Assembly (NCBI GenBank): GCA_016212695.1
Contig: JACREX010000208.1
Location: forward strand, 1 to 40,313
Reading direction: 5' to 3'
From: Bacteroidia bacterium
GTDB taxonomy: Bacteria; Bacteroidota; Bacteroidia; Bacteroidales; GWF2-35-48
DNA: 40,313 nucleotides
Shown here: positions 32,489-40,313 of the stretch, piece by piece
Layout of the letters: every line of letters starts with the position of its first letter
How positions within the stretch are numbered: position 1 is the first letter of the stretch
Translations under genes and position numbers: made by a program
Notes under the pieces: model-generated
Seen by the model: the letters and a program-made list of their open reading frames with translations, nothing else
Databases searched by the model: none
What the model was told of the DNA's origin: nothing

Positions 32489-35488
32489 ATGCTCGAAGGT
32501 AAAAATATTAAACTGATTAAAGTCGCAAAAGAGTTTAATGTTGGGATTCCCACCATCGTTGACTTTCTCAAGAAAAAAGGTATTGAGATAGACTCGAACC
32601 CAAACACTAAAATCACAGATGAGGCTTTTTCTCTGCTTGTAAAAGAGTATAGTACCGATAGCAATATTAAAAAGGAGTCGAAAGAACTCAGCCTTCGCAA
32701 TAAAGAAAAAAGAGAAAGCCTTGCCCTTGACATGGAAAGCTATAAAAAAGAACCCTCTCAGGATGTTGAAGATACAATTCAGATTAAAGATTTTAGCGGA
32801 AAATCAAATGAAATCCATGTAAAAGTTATTGGTAAAACAGAACTGGAATCCGAAGCGAAAAAGAAAGCTGCAACCGAAAAAGAAACAAAAGAAAAACAAG
32901 CAAAAGATAAAAAAACTGAAGAAAAACAGGTGGAAAAAAAGAAAACAGAAAAGAAAACCGCTGCCGAAAAGAAAAAAGAAGAAAAAACCGCTCAGAAAAT
33001 CATTGAAGAAATACCTACCGAAAAAATTGAACTTGAAGAACCTAAAGTTTTAGGTAAAATTGATCTGGATTCAATCAACCAGAAAACCCGTCCTGCAAAG
33101 AAAACCCGGAAAGAGAAAGACCAAGAGAGAAAAGAAAAAGAAAAGGAGAAAGAAAAAGCGAGAAGGCTTGCAAAAGAATTAAAAAAGAAAAAGCGGAGCA
33201 AAGAAGAAGCCGAAGATTTAAAAGCCGAGATCGATTCTGAAGTTGAACAGGAAGCCGATGCTATTCAATCTGCAAATCTGGACGATATCGGAATAAAAGA
33301 GGACAATGTTTTTCATACGGTAGTTGAGAAATTGTCGGGACCAACTGTTTTAGGCCGGATGGACCTGCCGGTAAAAGAAGATAAAAAGCCACCCGTTATT
33401 CCACTGCCGGGTGATGAGAAAAATAAAGAATTTAGGAAAAAGAAAAAACGTAAAAGAATAAAAAAGGATAAAGAAGAATTTGTTTCTCTCGATCCGAAAT
33501 TTGAAGAAAAGGTTCATGAAGGAGGAGTAAAAAAGAAAAAATTCTTTGAAAGAAGAGATAAAAAAAGAATTTATAAAATTGAAGTGGATGAAGAGGAAGT
33601 GGATAAGCAGATGAAAGAAACTCTTTCAATAATGTCATCAAAAACAAAATCAAAAACCTCAAAATACAGAAAAGAAAAAAGAGAAGAAGCCAGCCAGAAA
33701 CTGCAGGAAGAAATTGAAAGGCAGGAAGCGGAAAAAAATATTCTGAAGGTTACTGAATTCGTTACGGTGAATGAACTTGCTTCTATGATGAATGTGCCGG
33801 CTACCCAGATTATCGCTACCTGTATGAACTTAGGTTTGTTTGTTTCCATAAATCAGCGCCTCGACGCCGAAACCATGGCTCTTGTTGCCGAAGAATTCGG
33901 TTTTAAAATAGAATTTGTAAGTATAGAAGCATTAAAAGATATTGTTGAGGAAGAAGATAAACCCGAGGACCTTGTTTTCCGTCCACCCATTGTTACGGTG
34001 ATGGGACATGTTGACCATGGAAAAACAAAACTGCTCGATTTTATCAGGAATACCAATGTGGTTGCCGGTGAAGCCGGAGGAATTACCCAGCACATCGGCG
34101 CATACCACGTTACCCTTGAGGGTGGGAAAAAGATTACCTTCTTAGACACTCCGGGCCACGAAGCATTTACTGCTATGCGCGCCCGCGGTGCGCAGGTTAC
34201 AGACATCGCAATTATTGTAATTGCAGCCGACGATAATGTGATGCCCCAGACAATAGAAGCAATCAACCATGCACAGGCGGCGGGCGTTCCCATTGTTTTT
34301 GCAATCAATAAAATTGATAAACCCACGGCAAATCCTGAAAAGATAAAAGAAGAATTAGCGAAAATGAATCTTTTAGTCGAAGACTGGGGCGGTAAATACC
34401 AGTGCCAGGAAATAGCCGCAAAACCGGGGCTTAATGTGAATCTTCTTTTGGAAAAAATATTGCTCGAAGCCGAGATGCTCGACCTGAAAGCAAACCCGGC
34501 TAAACGGGCCGTAGGTACGGTTATCGAATCGTCATTAGACAAAGGCCGCGGCTATGTTGCAACGGTTCTTGTAAAAGCGGGCACGTTGAAGATCGGCGAT
34601 ATTCTTCTTGCAGGAAGTTATTCCGGCCATATAAAAGCCATGTATAATGAAAGAGGACAAAAAATTACAGAAGCGGGCCCTTCTGTTCCGGCCATGATCC
34701 TTGGCCTGAACGGAGCTCCCCAGGCAGGCGATCCGTTTAATGTTATGGAAAGTGAACGCGAGGCGCGCGAAATCGCCAACAAACGCGAACAACTGCAACG
34801 CGAGCAGGGCCTTAGAACTCAAAAGCACATTACGCTTGATGAAATCGGGCGCCGCCTGGCTATAGGCAATTTCAAAGAAATAAATCTTATCGTGAAAGGC
34901 GACGTTGACGGCTCCATCGAAGCTTTATCCGATTCGCTGATAAAATTATCCAATGAAGAAATCCAGGTAAGCGTTATTCATAAAGCAGTCGGACAGATTT
35001 CTGAATCGGATGTAATGCTGGCTTCTGCATCCAATGCAGTGATTGTGGGATTCCAGGTAAGGCCGTCGGTGGCTGCCCGAAAACTTGCAGAACGCGAACA
35101 AATTGAAATCCGCCTTTACTCCATTATCTATGATGCCATCGAAGAATTAAAAGCCGCTATGGAAGGCATGCTTTCACCCGAATTGAAAGAAGACGTTATA
35201 GGTACGGCAGAGATAAAAGAGGTATTCAAGATAACAAAGGTTGGTTCAATAGCCGGCTGCTTAGTTCTCGACGGAAAAATCAACCGCCATGTAAAAGTCC
35301 GCGTGATCCGCGAGGGTATTGTGATTTACACAGGAGAACTTGGGTCGCTAAAGCGTTTCAAGGATGATGCAAAAGAAGTGAGCGCAGGCCTTGAATGCGG
35401 TTTGAATATTGATAAATACAATGATATCAAAGCAGGCGACCTGGTGGAAGCCTTTACTATATCGGAAGTAAAGAAAAAGCTGAATTAA
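32489..35488 (+). CDS. infB: Translation initiation factor IF-2
   Basis: A 999-residue protein from the ATG at 32489; the open frame reaches a TTG inside nusA, but [20 protein letters not shown] is the normal IF-2N start. Residues about 60-440 are a very Lys/Glu-rich low-complexity linker, longer than usual. The GTPase domain has GHVDHGKT near residue 505, DTPGHEAF near 553 and NKID near 607, with [10 protein letters not shown] as switch I. Domains II, III and C follow ([52 protein letters not shown]). It places initiator tRNA on the 30S subunit. Its stop overlaps the stop of the convergent exported-protein gene by 4 bp. Confidence 0.97.
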   Translation: MLEGKNIKLIKVAKEFNVGIPTIVDFLKKKGIEIDSNPNTKITDEAFSLLVKEYSTDSNIKKESKELSLRNKEKRESLALDMESYKKEPSQDVEDTIQIKDFSGKSNEIHVKVIGKTELESEAKKKAATEKETKEKQAKDKKTEEKQVEKKKTEKKTAAEKKKEEKTAQKIIEEIPTEKIELEEPKVLGKIDLDSINQKTRPAKKTRKEKDQERKEKEKEKEKARRLAKELKKKKRSKEEAEDLKAEIDSEVEQEADAIQSANLDDIGIKEDNVFHTVVEKLSGPTVLGRMDLPVKEDKKPPVIPLPGDEKNKEFRKKKKRKRIKKDKEEFVSLDPKFEEKVHEGGVKKKKFFERRDKKRIYKIEVDEEEVDKQMKETLSIMSSKTKSKTSKYRKEKREEASQKLQEEIERQEAEKNILKVTEFVTVNELASMMNVPATQIIATCMNLGLFVSINQRLDAETMALVAEEFGFKIEFVSIEALKDIVEEEDKPEDLVFRPPIVTVMGHVDHGKTKLLDFIRNTNVVAGEAGGITQHIGAYHVTLEGGKKITFLDTPGHEAFTAMRARGAQVTDIAIIVIAADDNVMPQTIEAINHAQAAGVPIVFAINKIDKPTANPEKIKEELAKMNLLVEDWGGKYQCQEIAAKPGLNVNLLLEKILLEAEMLDLKANPAKRAVGTVIESSLDKGRGYVATVLVKAGTLKIGDILLAGSYSGHIKAMYNERGQKITEAGPSVPAMILGLNGAPQAGDPFNVMESEREAREIANKREQLQREQGLRTQKHITLDEIGRRLAIGNFKEINLIVKGDVDGSIEALSDSLIKLSNEEIQVSVIHKAVGQISESDVMLASASNAVIVGFQVRPSVAARKLAEREQIEIRLYSIIYDAIEELKAAMEGMLSPELKEDVIGTAEIKEVFKITKVGSIAGCLVLDGKINRHVKVRVIREGIVIYTGELGSLKRFKDDAKEVSAGLECGLNIDKYNDIKAGDLVEAFTISEVKKKLN

Positions 35489-35973
35489 TCCATTTCTTTT
35501 AATATAAATATCACAACGTTTTTAATTCCGTCATTAAAATCGGAACAGCCCACAGATGAGTTGTTACCGAATTGGGGAATTAACGTGAAATTATCCAAAT
35601 TGAACTCCATGGTCATCTTTTTACTGGTTCCTTCAACTTCAGGGGCAAGGCCTTTGTCGTTCACAGTAGTGAACTTAATATGATCTAAGTTTTTCTTTAC
35701 ATCGCTGTCTCCCTTTTTAACAGAAAGAGCCATACAATGGGTTTTTAAAATTTCTTTTTTCTTATCTTTTTTCACTTTATAAATAATGAGACCATATGTC
35801 TCAATTGTAGTGGTCATCATCTCTTTTTTCCCGGGACAGGTAGTTTCGTATTCATATTCCTTGCCATCATAGCTAAGCCTTCCGGAATATTTGTTCGTGT
35901 TCTGGCTCAGAGCCGTCATTGTTAAGCCTGTCAGCATAAAACATACTGAAAAGAAAAGCATAAATTTTTTCAT
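35485..35973 (-). CDS. Small exported protein of unknown function
   Basis: A 162-residue protein starting at the ATG at 35973 ([20 protein letters not shown], cleavage after LSQ). The open frame extends further upstream to 36045, but that part is encoded by the heptad array and is unlikely to be translated. The mature protein is rich in Lys, Thr and beta-strands ([38 protein letters not shown]) with Cys in TTCPGKK, KTHCM and VGCSDF. I do not recognise a family. It converges on infB, with the two stop codons overlapping by 4 bp, so mutual read-through or antisense effects are possible. Confidence 0.68.
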   Translation of the reverse strand: MKKFMLFFSVCFMLTGLTMTALSQNTNKYSGRLSYDGKEYEYETTCPGKKEMMTTTIETYGLIIYKVKKDKKKEILKTHCMALSVKKGDSDVKKNLDHIKFTTVNDKGLAPEVEGTSKKMTMEFNLDNFTLIPQFGNNSSVGCSDFNDGIKNVVIFILKEMD

Positions 35974-35983
35974 ATACATTAGT

Positions 35984-36067
35984 TTTAGATTTGTGATTTT
36001 TTGATTTATAATTAAAAATTTAGAATTTACGATTTCATACCTCATACCTCATATTTCATATTTCATG
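35984..36067. repeat. Twelve-heptad phased array
   Basis: Twelve consecutive 7-nt units keep one phase over 84 nt. Read on the plus strand most begin TTT: TTTAGAT, TTGTGAT, TTTATAA, TTTAGAA, TTTACGA, then TTTCATA and CCTCATA words (CCTCATA twice in tandem at 36040-36053), ending TTTCATG. On the minus strand the units read as xxxxAAA or TATGAGG. The array lies 10 nt upstream of the ATG of the exported protein at 35973. Confidence 0.8.
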
Positions 36068-36106
36068 TAAAAATATAAAAATTTTAAAAACTGAAAACAA
36101 ATTTTA

Positions 36107-36114
36107 TACCTTTG
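36107..36114 (+). promoter_or_regulatory. Possible -7 box for the YD-repeat protein gene
   Basis: TACCTTTG fits TAnnTTTG and lies 22 bp before the ATG at 36137. No TTTG is found 19-20 bp upstream, so only half of the promoter is supported. Confidence 0.38.
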
Positions 36115-36136
36115 TAACCTATAATAGTGAAAATTT

Positions 36137-37372
36137 ATGCCCGGCATTTCAAAAAAACCAATTATTATAATCCTGACAGGTATTATTTTAATTTTATTGC
36201 TTGCCCTCTTTCTTCTCTGGCATCATTATAATAAAACAGCAACTCCACCAGCCATAAAAGTCCCTGTAAAAAAATATGTTCATAAAATAAAACCGGATAA
36301 TCTTTATTCATCAAATAAATATTACAAATGGGTTAATGGGGCGCTTTGCTACCGCGAAGTATTCACATTCGACGGGAAAGGCCGCGTGAAAGAAAAAAAA
36401 CGTATCAAGCCCGACGGGACCACGATCAGGAGATATACGTTCACGTATGATAAAACGGGAAATACAACGGAATGGAATATTTATAACTCCGACGATATCC
36501 TGAATTATAAGGTGATTTACCAATACGACAAAAACGGGAATGAAACCGGAAAAAAAATATTTGTTGCCGACGGAACCTTGATTGCCAACAATGATTTGGT
36601 TTACACGAATAAAGAAAACATAACCCTTGATACCAGTAACCAGGTAATTGTTTCCCTCGATTATAAATCAAGTTTTATTTACGACAACCGGGGCAATAAA
36701 TTGGAAGAAGATATTTTTTACGAAAACGGAAGTTTGTTTCTTCTGAATACTTTTTCGTATGATGATAAAAGCAGGAAAACCGAAGAAAACAATTTTAACT
36801 CAAAACATAATTTAATCACGAAATATACCTGCACTTACGATGAAAAGGGCCATAAAACGGAAGAGAGCAGTTTCAATCCCACAGGTCTTTACAGGAGATA
36901 TAAATATACCTATGACGACAAAGGCAATGTTACGTCTTTATCGAACCTTGCTCCCAATGGAAATCTGCTGAGAAAATACGACTATGAGTACGACGGCAAA
37001 AATCATAGAATCAGCGAAACCTGCACAAGAGCGGATGGTACTCTCGACGAAAAAATATTGTACACGTATGATGCTAACGGAAATAAAACAGAAGAAAAAA
37101 TCTTGCTGGGAAATGGTAATCAAAGCGGCAGGAATACATACCTGTATGATAAAAAGGGAAAAAAGAAAGAAGAACGAAACTATAACGAAAACAATGTACT
37201 GGTTGCCATTACTACCTATAAATACGATGCTAAAGGGAATGAGACCGAAGTGGCAACTTTTAACTCTTCTATGGCGCTGACACAAAAATTTCTTTACGCG
37301 TATGATTATGATAAAAAAGGAAATGTCATACGTAAGAATACTTTCTCTTCCGATAAAGGAGGCGGTAAGTAA
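36137..37372 (+). CDS. Membrane-anchored YD/RHS-like repeat protein
   Basis: A 411-residue protein with one N-terminal membrane helix (residues about 7-29, IIIILTGIILILLLALFLLW) and no cleavage site, so it is probably anchored in the inner membrane and faces the periplasm. From about residue 60 to the end it consists of roughly a dozen repeats of about 22-25 residues of the type YTYDDKGNVTSLSNL, YEYDGKNHRISETC, YTYDANGNKTEEKIL and YKYDAKGNETEVATF. These resemble the YD repeats of RHS proteins that build beta cocoons, but this protein is short and has no toxin tip. The function is unknown. It is flanked by repeat-rich DNA on both sides. Confidence 0.75.
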   Translation: MPGISKKPIIIILTGIILILLLALFLLWHHYNKTATPPAIKVPVKKYVHKIKPDNLYSSNKYYKWVNGALCYREVFTFDGKGRVKEKKRIKPDGTTIRRYTFTYDKTGNTTEWNIYNSDDILNYKVIYQYDKNGNETGKKIFVADGTLIANNDLVYTNKENITLDTSNQVIVSLDYKSSFIYDNRGNKLEEDIFYENGSLFLLNTFSYDDKSRKTEENNFNSKHNLITKYTCTYDEKGHKTEESSFNPTGLYRRYKYTYDDKGNVTSLSNLAPNGNLLRKYDYEYDGKNHRISETCTRADGTLDEKILYTYDANGNKTEEKILLGNGNQSGRNTYLYDKKGKKKEERNYNENNVLVAITTYKYDAKGNETEVATFNSSMALTQKFLYAYDYDKKGNVIRKNTFSSDKGGGK

Positions 37373-37390
37373 AGAAGGTTTTTAGAAGCC

Positions 37391-37440
37391 GGTAATCCCG
37401 AAGGGGACGTTGTCCCACATGGGACTCACGGTCGGTAATC
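37391..37440. repeat. GGTAATC pair enclosing a GGGGAC palindrome
   Basis: GGTAATC occurs at 37391-37397 and 37434-37440 and is the reverse complement of GATTACC, the word of the heptad array at 19700-19762. Between them GGGGACGTTGTCCC (37403-37416) is a palindrome, and a further GGGAC at 37421-37425 could pair alternatively with the same GTCCC. The element fills the 74-bp gap between two convergent genes and might act as a terminator, but no T-run follows. Confidence 0.5.
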
Positions 37441-37446
37441 GGGGTA

Positions 37447-39231
37447 TTATTTCAAAATAGAAATTTTTGAAGTAATCATCCGGTTGCCCATCGTTACATT
37501 TATAAAATATATACCATTGATAAGGTTTGTAAAATCAAGCCGGTACTGGTTCTGTTCCATTTTTGTTATATAAAAGCCAACCGGTTTACCCATCATATCA
37601 TACACTTTAACATCCACCTTTCCGGATAATTCTTCCCCCAGGTCAATAACTGCAAAATCACCTGCCGGATTCGGGAAGATGATGATATTATCATTGGTTT
37701 TTACTTCATTCACACCTGTGAGGCAGGGTATAATCATCAAATCAAGAGAAGAAGTTTTGTTGTAAACAGCCTGGCAGGTTTTCCATGTACCGCTGTTGTA
37801 TACATACATGGTGTTGTTGCCATACATACCCCTGTCGAGCGCCATATTGAAAACAACCGTATCCGGCGAAGTAACGTGGGAAAGGTCGTAACCGACAAAG
37901 AAAGTCCCGTCAATAGGCACCGGAACGGTAAAATTTATCTGGTTGTAACAATTTGGGACCAGCGTGGTATTTGAAAGATTTACATTAACGGAACCAAGCG
38001 CTGTGCCGGCGGGTGTTGTTGTGCCGCCCCATATCTTAAAGGTAACATAGGATGTGGTATTCAGATGTAATATTCTTTTTCTGACAGAAATAATGATCCG
38101 GTTAACTTCATTGAAAGAATAACTCGAAAATTTTTCGGCATAAATCTTTCCATACTTGTTCGAGCCCGGAAGATATCCCATACCCGACGATGAAGGAACC
38201 TGGTAGAAAGTAATAAGTTCGCTTTGCAGGACATTGGTTAGCGTGTCGCAGTAACTTGGAATTTGAGCGGTTGTTACAAGAATATATTCGGTTTTTGTCA
38301 ACGTACCCGAACCGTTCGGATTGGTAGCCGTAAGAGTTACATTTTTAAATCCCGTAGTATTGTAAGTTACTCCCATAGGGTTCTGAATATCTGAAGTGGC
38401 AGGTGTTCCGTCGGGAAAATACCACTGCCATTGCAAGGGGTTATTGGTTGACTCATCTGTAAAAGTTATTTCCTGTCCGACAACCGCCAACCTCGGTCCT
38501 GCGGAGAAATCAGCAGTGGGAGCTACAGTTCCCGCATCGGTAAGTACATGAATATATCCCTGCTTTCTTAAAGAATCGCTGCCAAGGGTATTGGTCGCAG
38601 TTAATGTAACATCATATGTGCCTGCAGTATTATATTTGATATAAACCGGATCCTGCAGGGTTGATGTGGACGGCGTGCCTCCCTTGAATTTCCAGAACCA
38701 TGACAGGGGCTCTCCGTGTGTCATATCAAAAAAATTGATACTGTCGCCAACCAGGATGGTTGTGAAATCTGCCGTGAATTTTGCATCAGGAAATAATATG
38801 CTGGGTTCAATAACCGTAATATATCCGGGTTTCATAAGACTGTCGTTACCCGATGTATCGGTTACTTTCAACGCTACGTTATACACTCCGGCGGTATTAT
38901 ATTTTATCTGTGGATTTTGCTGTGTGGATGTATCAGGAGCGCCGCCTGCAAAATACCAATGCCAGCTTGTTATAGGCCCGGATGTAGAAGTAGACAGGTC
39001 GGTAAAATGAACCGTGTCGCCCACTACCACTGTGGTCGTATCACAGGTAAAAGCAGCCGTCGGAGTATCAGCCTTTGCTTTGAGTAAAGCGCTTGGAGCA
39101 TATTTAAAATCAGCAATATTCAGAGAAACATTTTTTGCAAAAAGTAAATTGCAGAAGAGCAGCAATACAAATAAACAGGTTGCAGGTTGCATGTTGCAGA
39201 TCAGATTTTGTTTTTTTTGAACTTTAGTCAT
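37447..39231 (-). CDS. PKD-domain surface protein with T9SS type A sorting domain
   Basis: A 594-residue exported protein. Two starts are possible, ATG at 39231 or ATG at 39192 (MQPATCLFVLLLF); the second gives a more normal signal peptide. Three PKD domains follow at about residues 57-145, 147-232 and 235-320, each with W-W-F-GG-P and YNTAGVYNV-type ends (SWHWYFAGGAPDTSTQQNPQ). A beta-rich domain at about 325-515 (FKIWGGTTTPAGTALGSV) may be an adhesive or binding module. The C-terminus (about 520-594; IIIFPNPAGDFAVIDL, GIYFINVTMGNRMITSKISI) is the type A sorting domain removed by PorU on export. The likely fate is cell-surface attachment or release. Confidence 0.9.
   Translation of the reverse strand: MTKVQKKQNLICNMQPATCLFVLLLFCNLLFAKNVSLNIADFKYAPSALLKAKADTPTAAFTCDTTTVVVGDTVHFTDLSTSTSGPITSWHWYFAGGAPDTSTQQNPQIKYNTAGVYNVALKVTDTSGNDSLMKPGYITVIEPSILFPDAKFTADFTTILVGDSINFFDMTHGEPLSWFWKFKGGTPSTSTLQDPVYIKYNTAGTYDVTLTATNTLGSDSLRKQGYIHVLTDAGTVAPTADFSAGPRLAVVGQEITFTDESTNNPLQWQWYFPDGTPATSDIQNPMGVTYNTTGFKNVTLTATNPNGSGTLTKTEYILVTTAQIPSYCDTLTNVLQSELITFYQVPSSSGMGYLPGSNKYGKIYAEKFSSYSFNEVNRIIISVRKRILHLNTTSYVTFKIWGGTTTPAGTALGSVNVNLSNTTLVPNCYNQINFTVPVPIDGTFFVGYDLSHVTSPDTVVFNMALDRGMYGNNTMYVYNSGTWKTCQAVYNKTSSLDLMIIPCLTGVNEVKTNDNIIIFPNPAGDFAVIDLGEELSGKVDVKVYDMMGKPVGFYITKMEQNQYRLDFTNLINGIYFINVTMGNRMITSKISILK
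39179..39199. repeat. Heptad repeat GTTGCAG in the signal-peptide region
   Basis: GTTGCAG, GTTGCAT and GTTGCAG are consecutive heptads (39179-39199). They overlap the second possible start codon of the PKD protein on the minus strand and encode part of NMQPATC. Confidence 0.65.
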
Positions 39232-39272
39232 ACCATAGCTTATGTTTTTGATGCCTGAGGTCGTATGATTGA

Positions 39273-39289
39273 TTTTAGATTTGTGATTT
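39273..39289. repeat. 17-nt word shared with the 35984 array
   Basis: TTTTAGATTTGTGATTT at 39273-39289 is identical to 35983-35999. Both copies lie upstream of a minus-strand gene for an exported protein. The remaining DNA between 39232 and 39457 shows no gene. Confidence 0.75.
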
Positions 39290-39294
39290 CAAGA

Positions 39295-39302
39295 CAAATA
39301 TA
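39295..39302 (-). promoter_or_regulatory. Possible -7 box for the PKD protein gene
   Basis: On the minus strand this reads TATATTTG, fitting TAnnTTTG, 63 bp before the first ATG. No -33 element is evident. Confidence 0.3.
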
Positions 39303-39363
39303 CTGTTTTTTGTGAAGAAAAAGAAATTATATTTATTTTTTCACTCTCTGTAACTCAAGACCT

Positions 39364-39380
39364 GTTCCGCTTTGCGGGAC
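39364..39380. repeat. GTTCCGC-TTT-GCGGGAC hairpin
   Basis: GTTCCGC (39364-39370) and GCGGGAC (39374-39380) pair except for one G-T wobble, around a TTT loop. This is a third kind of short GC-rich palindrome in otherwise AT-rich DNA. It lies between two genes on the same (minus) strand and may also help to end transcripts from the gene at 39458-40051. Confidence 0.5.
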
Positions 39381-39457
39381 GCTTCGATGAACCATTTCAT
39401 GTATAAACTACAGACAACATATCGCTAATAATGTTTCTGGGTATTTGGAATTGAGGC

Positions 39458-40051
39458 TCATTTCTTAAAGCAACACTCCGGAAGATTTTTAAATTGCTCC
39501 GGTGTGAGTATTTTCTTTAATGCATCCAGCTTTTCTTTTTGGATCTTATCTAATTTTTCCATATCGCCGCCGGTAGATTCCTTCAAATCAAAATATTTTA
39601 AAATAACTTCATGAACCCTGGGTACCTGGTCGTCTTTGAGTTTCAATTTTTCAGTAAGCATTTTCAGCGCCATTTCTGCTCTTTCTTTTGGAGGCATGTT
39701 TTCCATATCATGGCAACATTTCATTTTTTCTTTGTGAATATATGCCATGTTCTCTTTTTCATCATCAAAATCATCTACAATACATATTTTTTTTTCAAAC
39801 ACGCCATCCATCGGTTCATGCCGCATAATAAGATTGTCGCGCATACATTCTCTTTCATATTTATGATGCATGATGCATTGAAATAACGCCGCCTGTAAGG
39901 CAAAAAGAATCATGACAAAACCAAAAACAATAACAAAATAAGATACAAAACCGAAGAATTTTCCAAGATTCTCAGACCTGGTCTTGGCAAGCAGGAACAT
40001 TCCCAGTATCACCACTAACAATGCAAAGCAAATAACAACTGCTAATATCAT
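39458..40051 (-). CDS. Membrane protein with Cys/His/Met-rich, CpxP-like C-terminal part
   Basis: A 197-residue protein with two N-terminal membrane helices (about residues 1-22 and 32-55). A region then follows that is rich in His, Cys and Met: CIMHHKYERECMRDN, MRHEPMDG, KMKCCHDMENMPP and a final ECCFKK. The C-terminal helices (AEMALKMLTEKLKLKDDQVP, then LDALKKILTPEQFKNLP) resemble the LTxxQ helical-hairpin proteins CpxP, Spy and CnrX, which respond to envelope stress or metals. The combination suggests a membrane-anchored metal-binding or copper-sensing protein. The fold is inferred from pattern and the metal is unknown. No cation-transport gene is present in the window. Confidence 0.7.
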   Translation of the reverse strand: MILAVVICFALLVVILGMFLLAKTRSENLGKFFGFVSYFVIVFGFVMILFALQAALFQCIMHHKYERECMRDNLIMRHEPMDGVFEKKICIVDDFDDEKENMAYIHKEKMKCCHDMENMPPKERAEMALKMLTEKLKLKDDQVPRVHEVILKYFDLKESTGGDMEKLDKIQKEKLDALKKILTPEQFKNLPECCFKK

Positions 40052-40262
40052 AACGTTAAAATTTAATATTTCGACTACTCTATTAAAGGCTTTTCGTCTT
40101 CCGCCTGATTTTTTACAAATTATTCCATGATAATCAACGTAAAGTTATTTATGAATAATCCAGTTTAAATTGTACCTAAATTTCTAAAATGAAAATACTG
40201 AAATATCAAATAATTTCCGAAAAGTCAATAACATAAACTCAAAATTAATTTTCATCTACCAG

Positions 40263-40313
40263 ATGACAAAAAAAATGATTTATCAATATCCTACATATCG
40301 CATGGTTATTGAA
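40263..40313 (+). CDS. Possible start of a gene cut by the window edge
   Basis: ATG at 40263 opens a frame that stays open for 17 codons to the last base (MTKKMIYQYPTYRMVIE). There is no convincing ribosome-binding site or promoter, so this may be chance. The rest of 40052-40262 is AT-rich with no gene seen. Confidence 0.2.
   Translation, partial: MTKKMIYQYPTYRMVIE

Noticed and set aside
33853-34542. Minus-strand frame of 229 codons
   Set aside because: It lies fully inside infB on the opposite strand. The IF-2 GTPase motifs are certain, and the antisense product has low-complexity Ser-rich sequence typical of a mirror frame.
35984-36067. CRISPR array
   Set aside because: The units are 7 nt long with no spacers of 25-40 nt, and no cas genes are present.

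Overview
The window is chromosomal DNA from a member of the Bacteroidota, probably an uncultured gliding or type IX secretion (T9SS) lineage. This rests on T9SS sorting domains of both type A and type B, a PorP/SprF protein, PorW/SprE and PorX, SprB repeats, Bacteroidota-type promoters (TTTG, 19-20 bp, TAnnTTTG) and AT-rich sequence with weak Shine-Dalgarno sites. No rRNA, tRNA, CRISPR array, transposase or phage gene was seen.

Layout. (1) 184-3923, minus strand: a four-gene unit with a TonB plug-domain protein lacking a barrel, an ECF sigma factor, a membrane anti-sigma-like protein with periplasmic TPRs, and an exported beta-propeller-like protein. (2) 4051-4573: a toxin-antitoxin pair whose toxin appears to have lost its middle. 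(3) 4603-7865, minus strand: a small protein, a WG-repeat protein and a long YwqK/MORN-like repeat protein, facing an XRE regulator (7968-8237) with a perfect 20-bp operator-like palindrome. (4) 8331-15492: a T9SS export cassette with a PsbP-like exported protein, a 1175-residue SprB-repeat cargo, a PorP/SprF partner and a PorE-like TPR/PD40/OmpA-like protein, followed by a TMTC-like membrane protein with 11 TPRs (15616-18438). (5) 18582-24944: a surface-sugar cluster with a sugar aminotransferase, a hexapeptide acetyltransferase, an AsnB-type amidotransferase and two glycosyltransferases. (6) 25050-29748: sprE/porW, porX and tsaE. (7) 29833-30431: a second toxin-antitoxin pair. (8) 30664-35488: rimP-nusA-infB. 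(9) 35485-40051: exported proteins, a YD-repeat protein, a PKD-domain T9SS type A cargo and a Cys/His/Met-rich membrane protein.

Much of the window concerns the cell surface. Cargo, its SprF partner and a PorE-like protein lie on one side of the sugar cluster, and the T9SS regulators PorW and PorX lie on the other. The sugar enzymes (aminotransferase, acetyltransferase, amidotransferase) resemble the set of reactions in the Wbp/Vim pathway that builds the T9SS linking sugar in Porphyromonas gingivalis. I raise this as an inference, not a demonstrated function.

Two kinds of small repeat run through the window. One is a set of intergenic arrays written in strict 7-nt steps, each with different words; the longest is 12 heptads at 35984-36067, and several touch the first codons of exported proteins. 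The other is a set of short GC-rich palindromes, one of them inserted in frame in an antitoxin gene, with a related-looking in-frame insertion in rimP.
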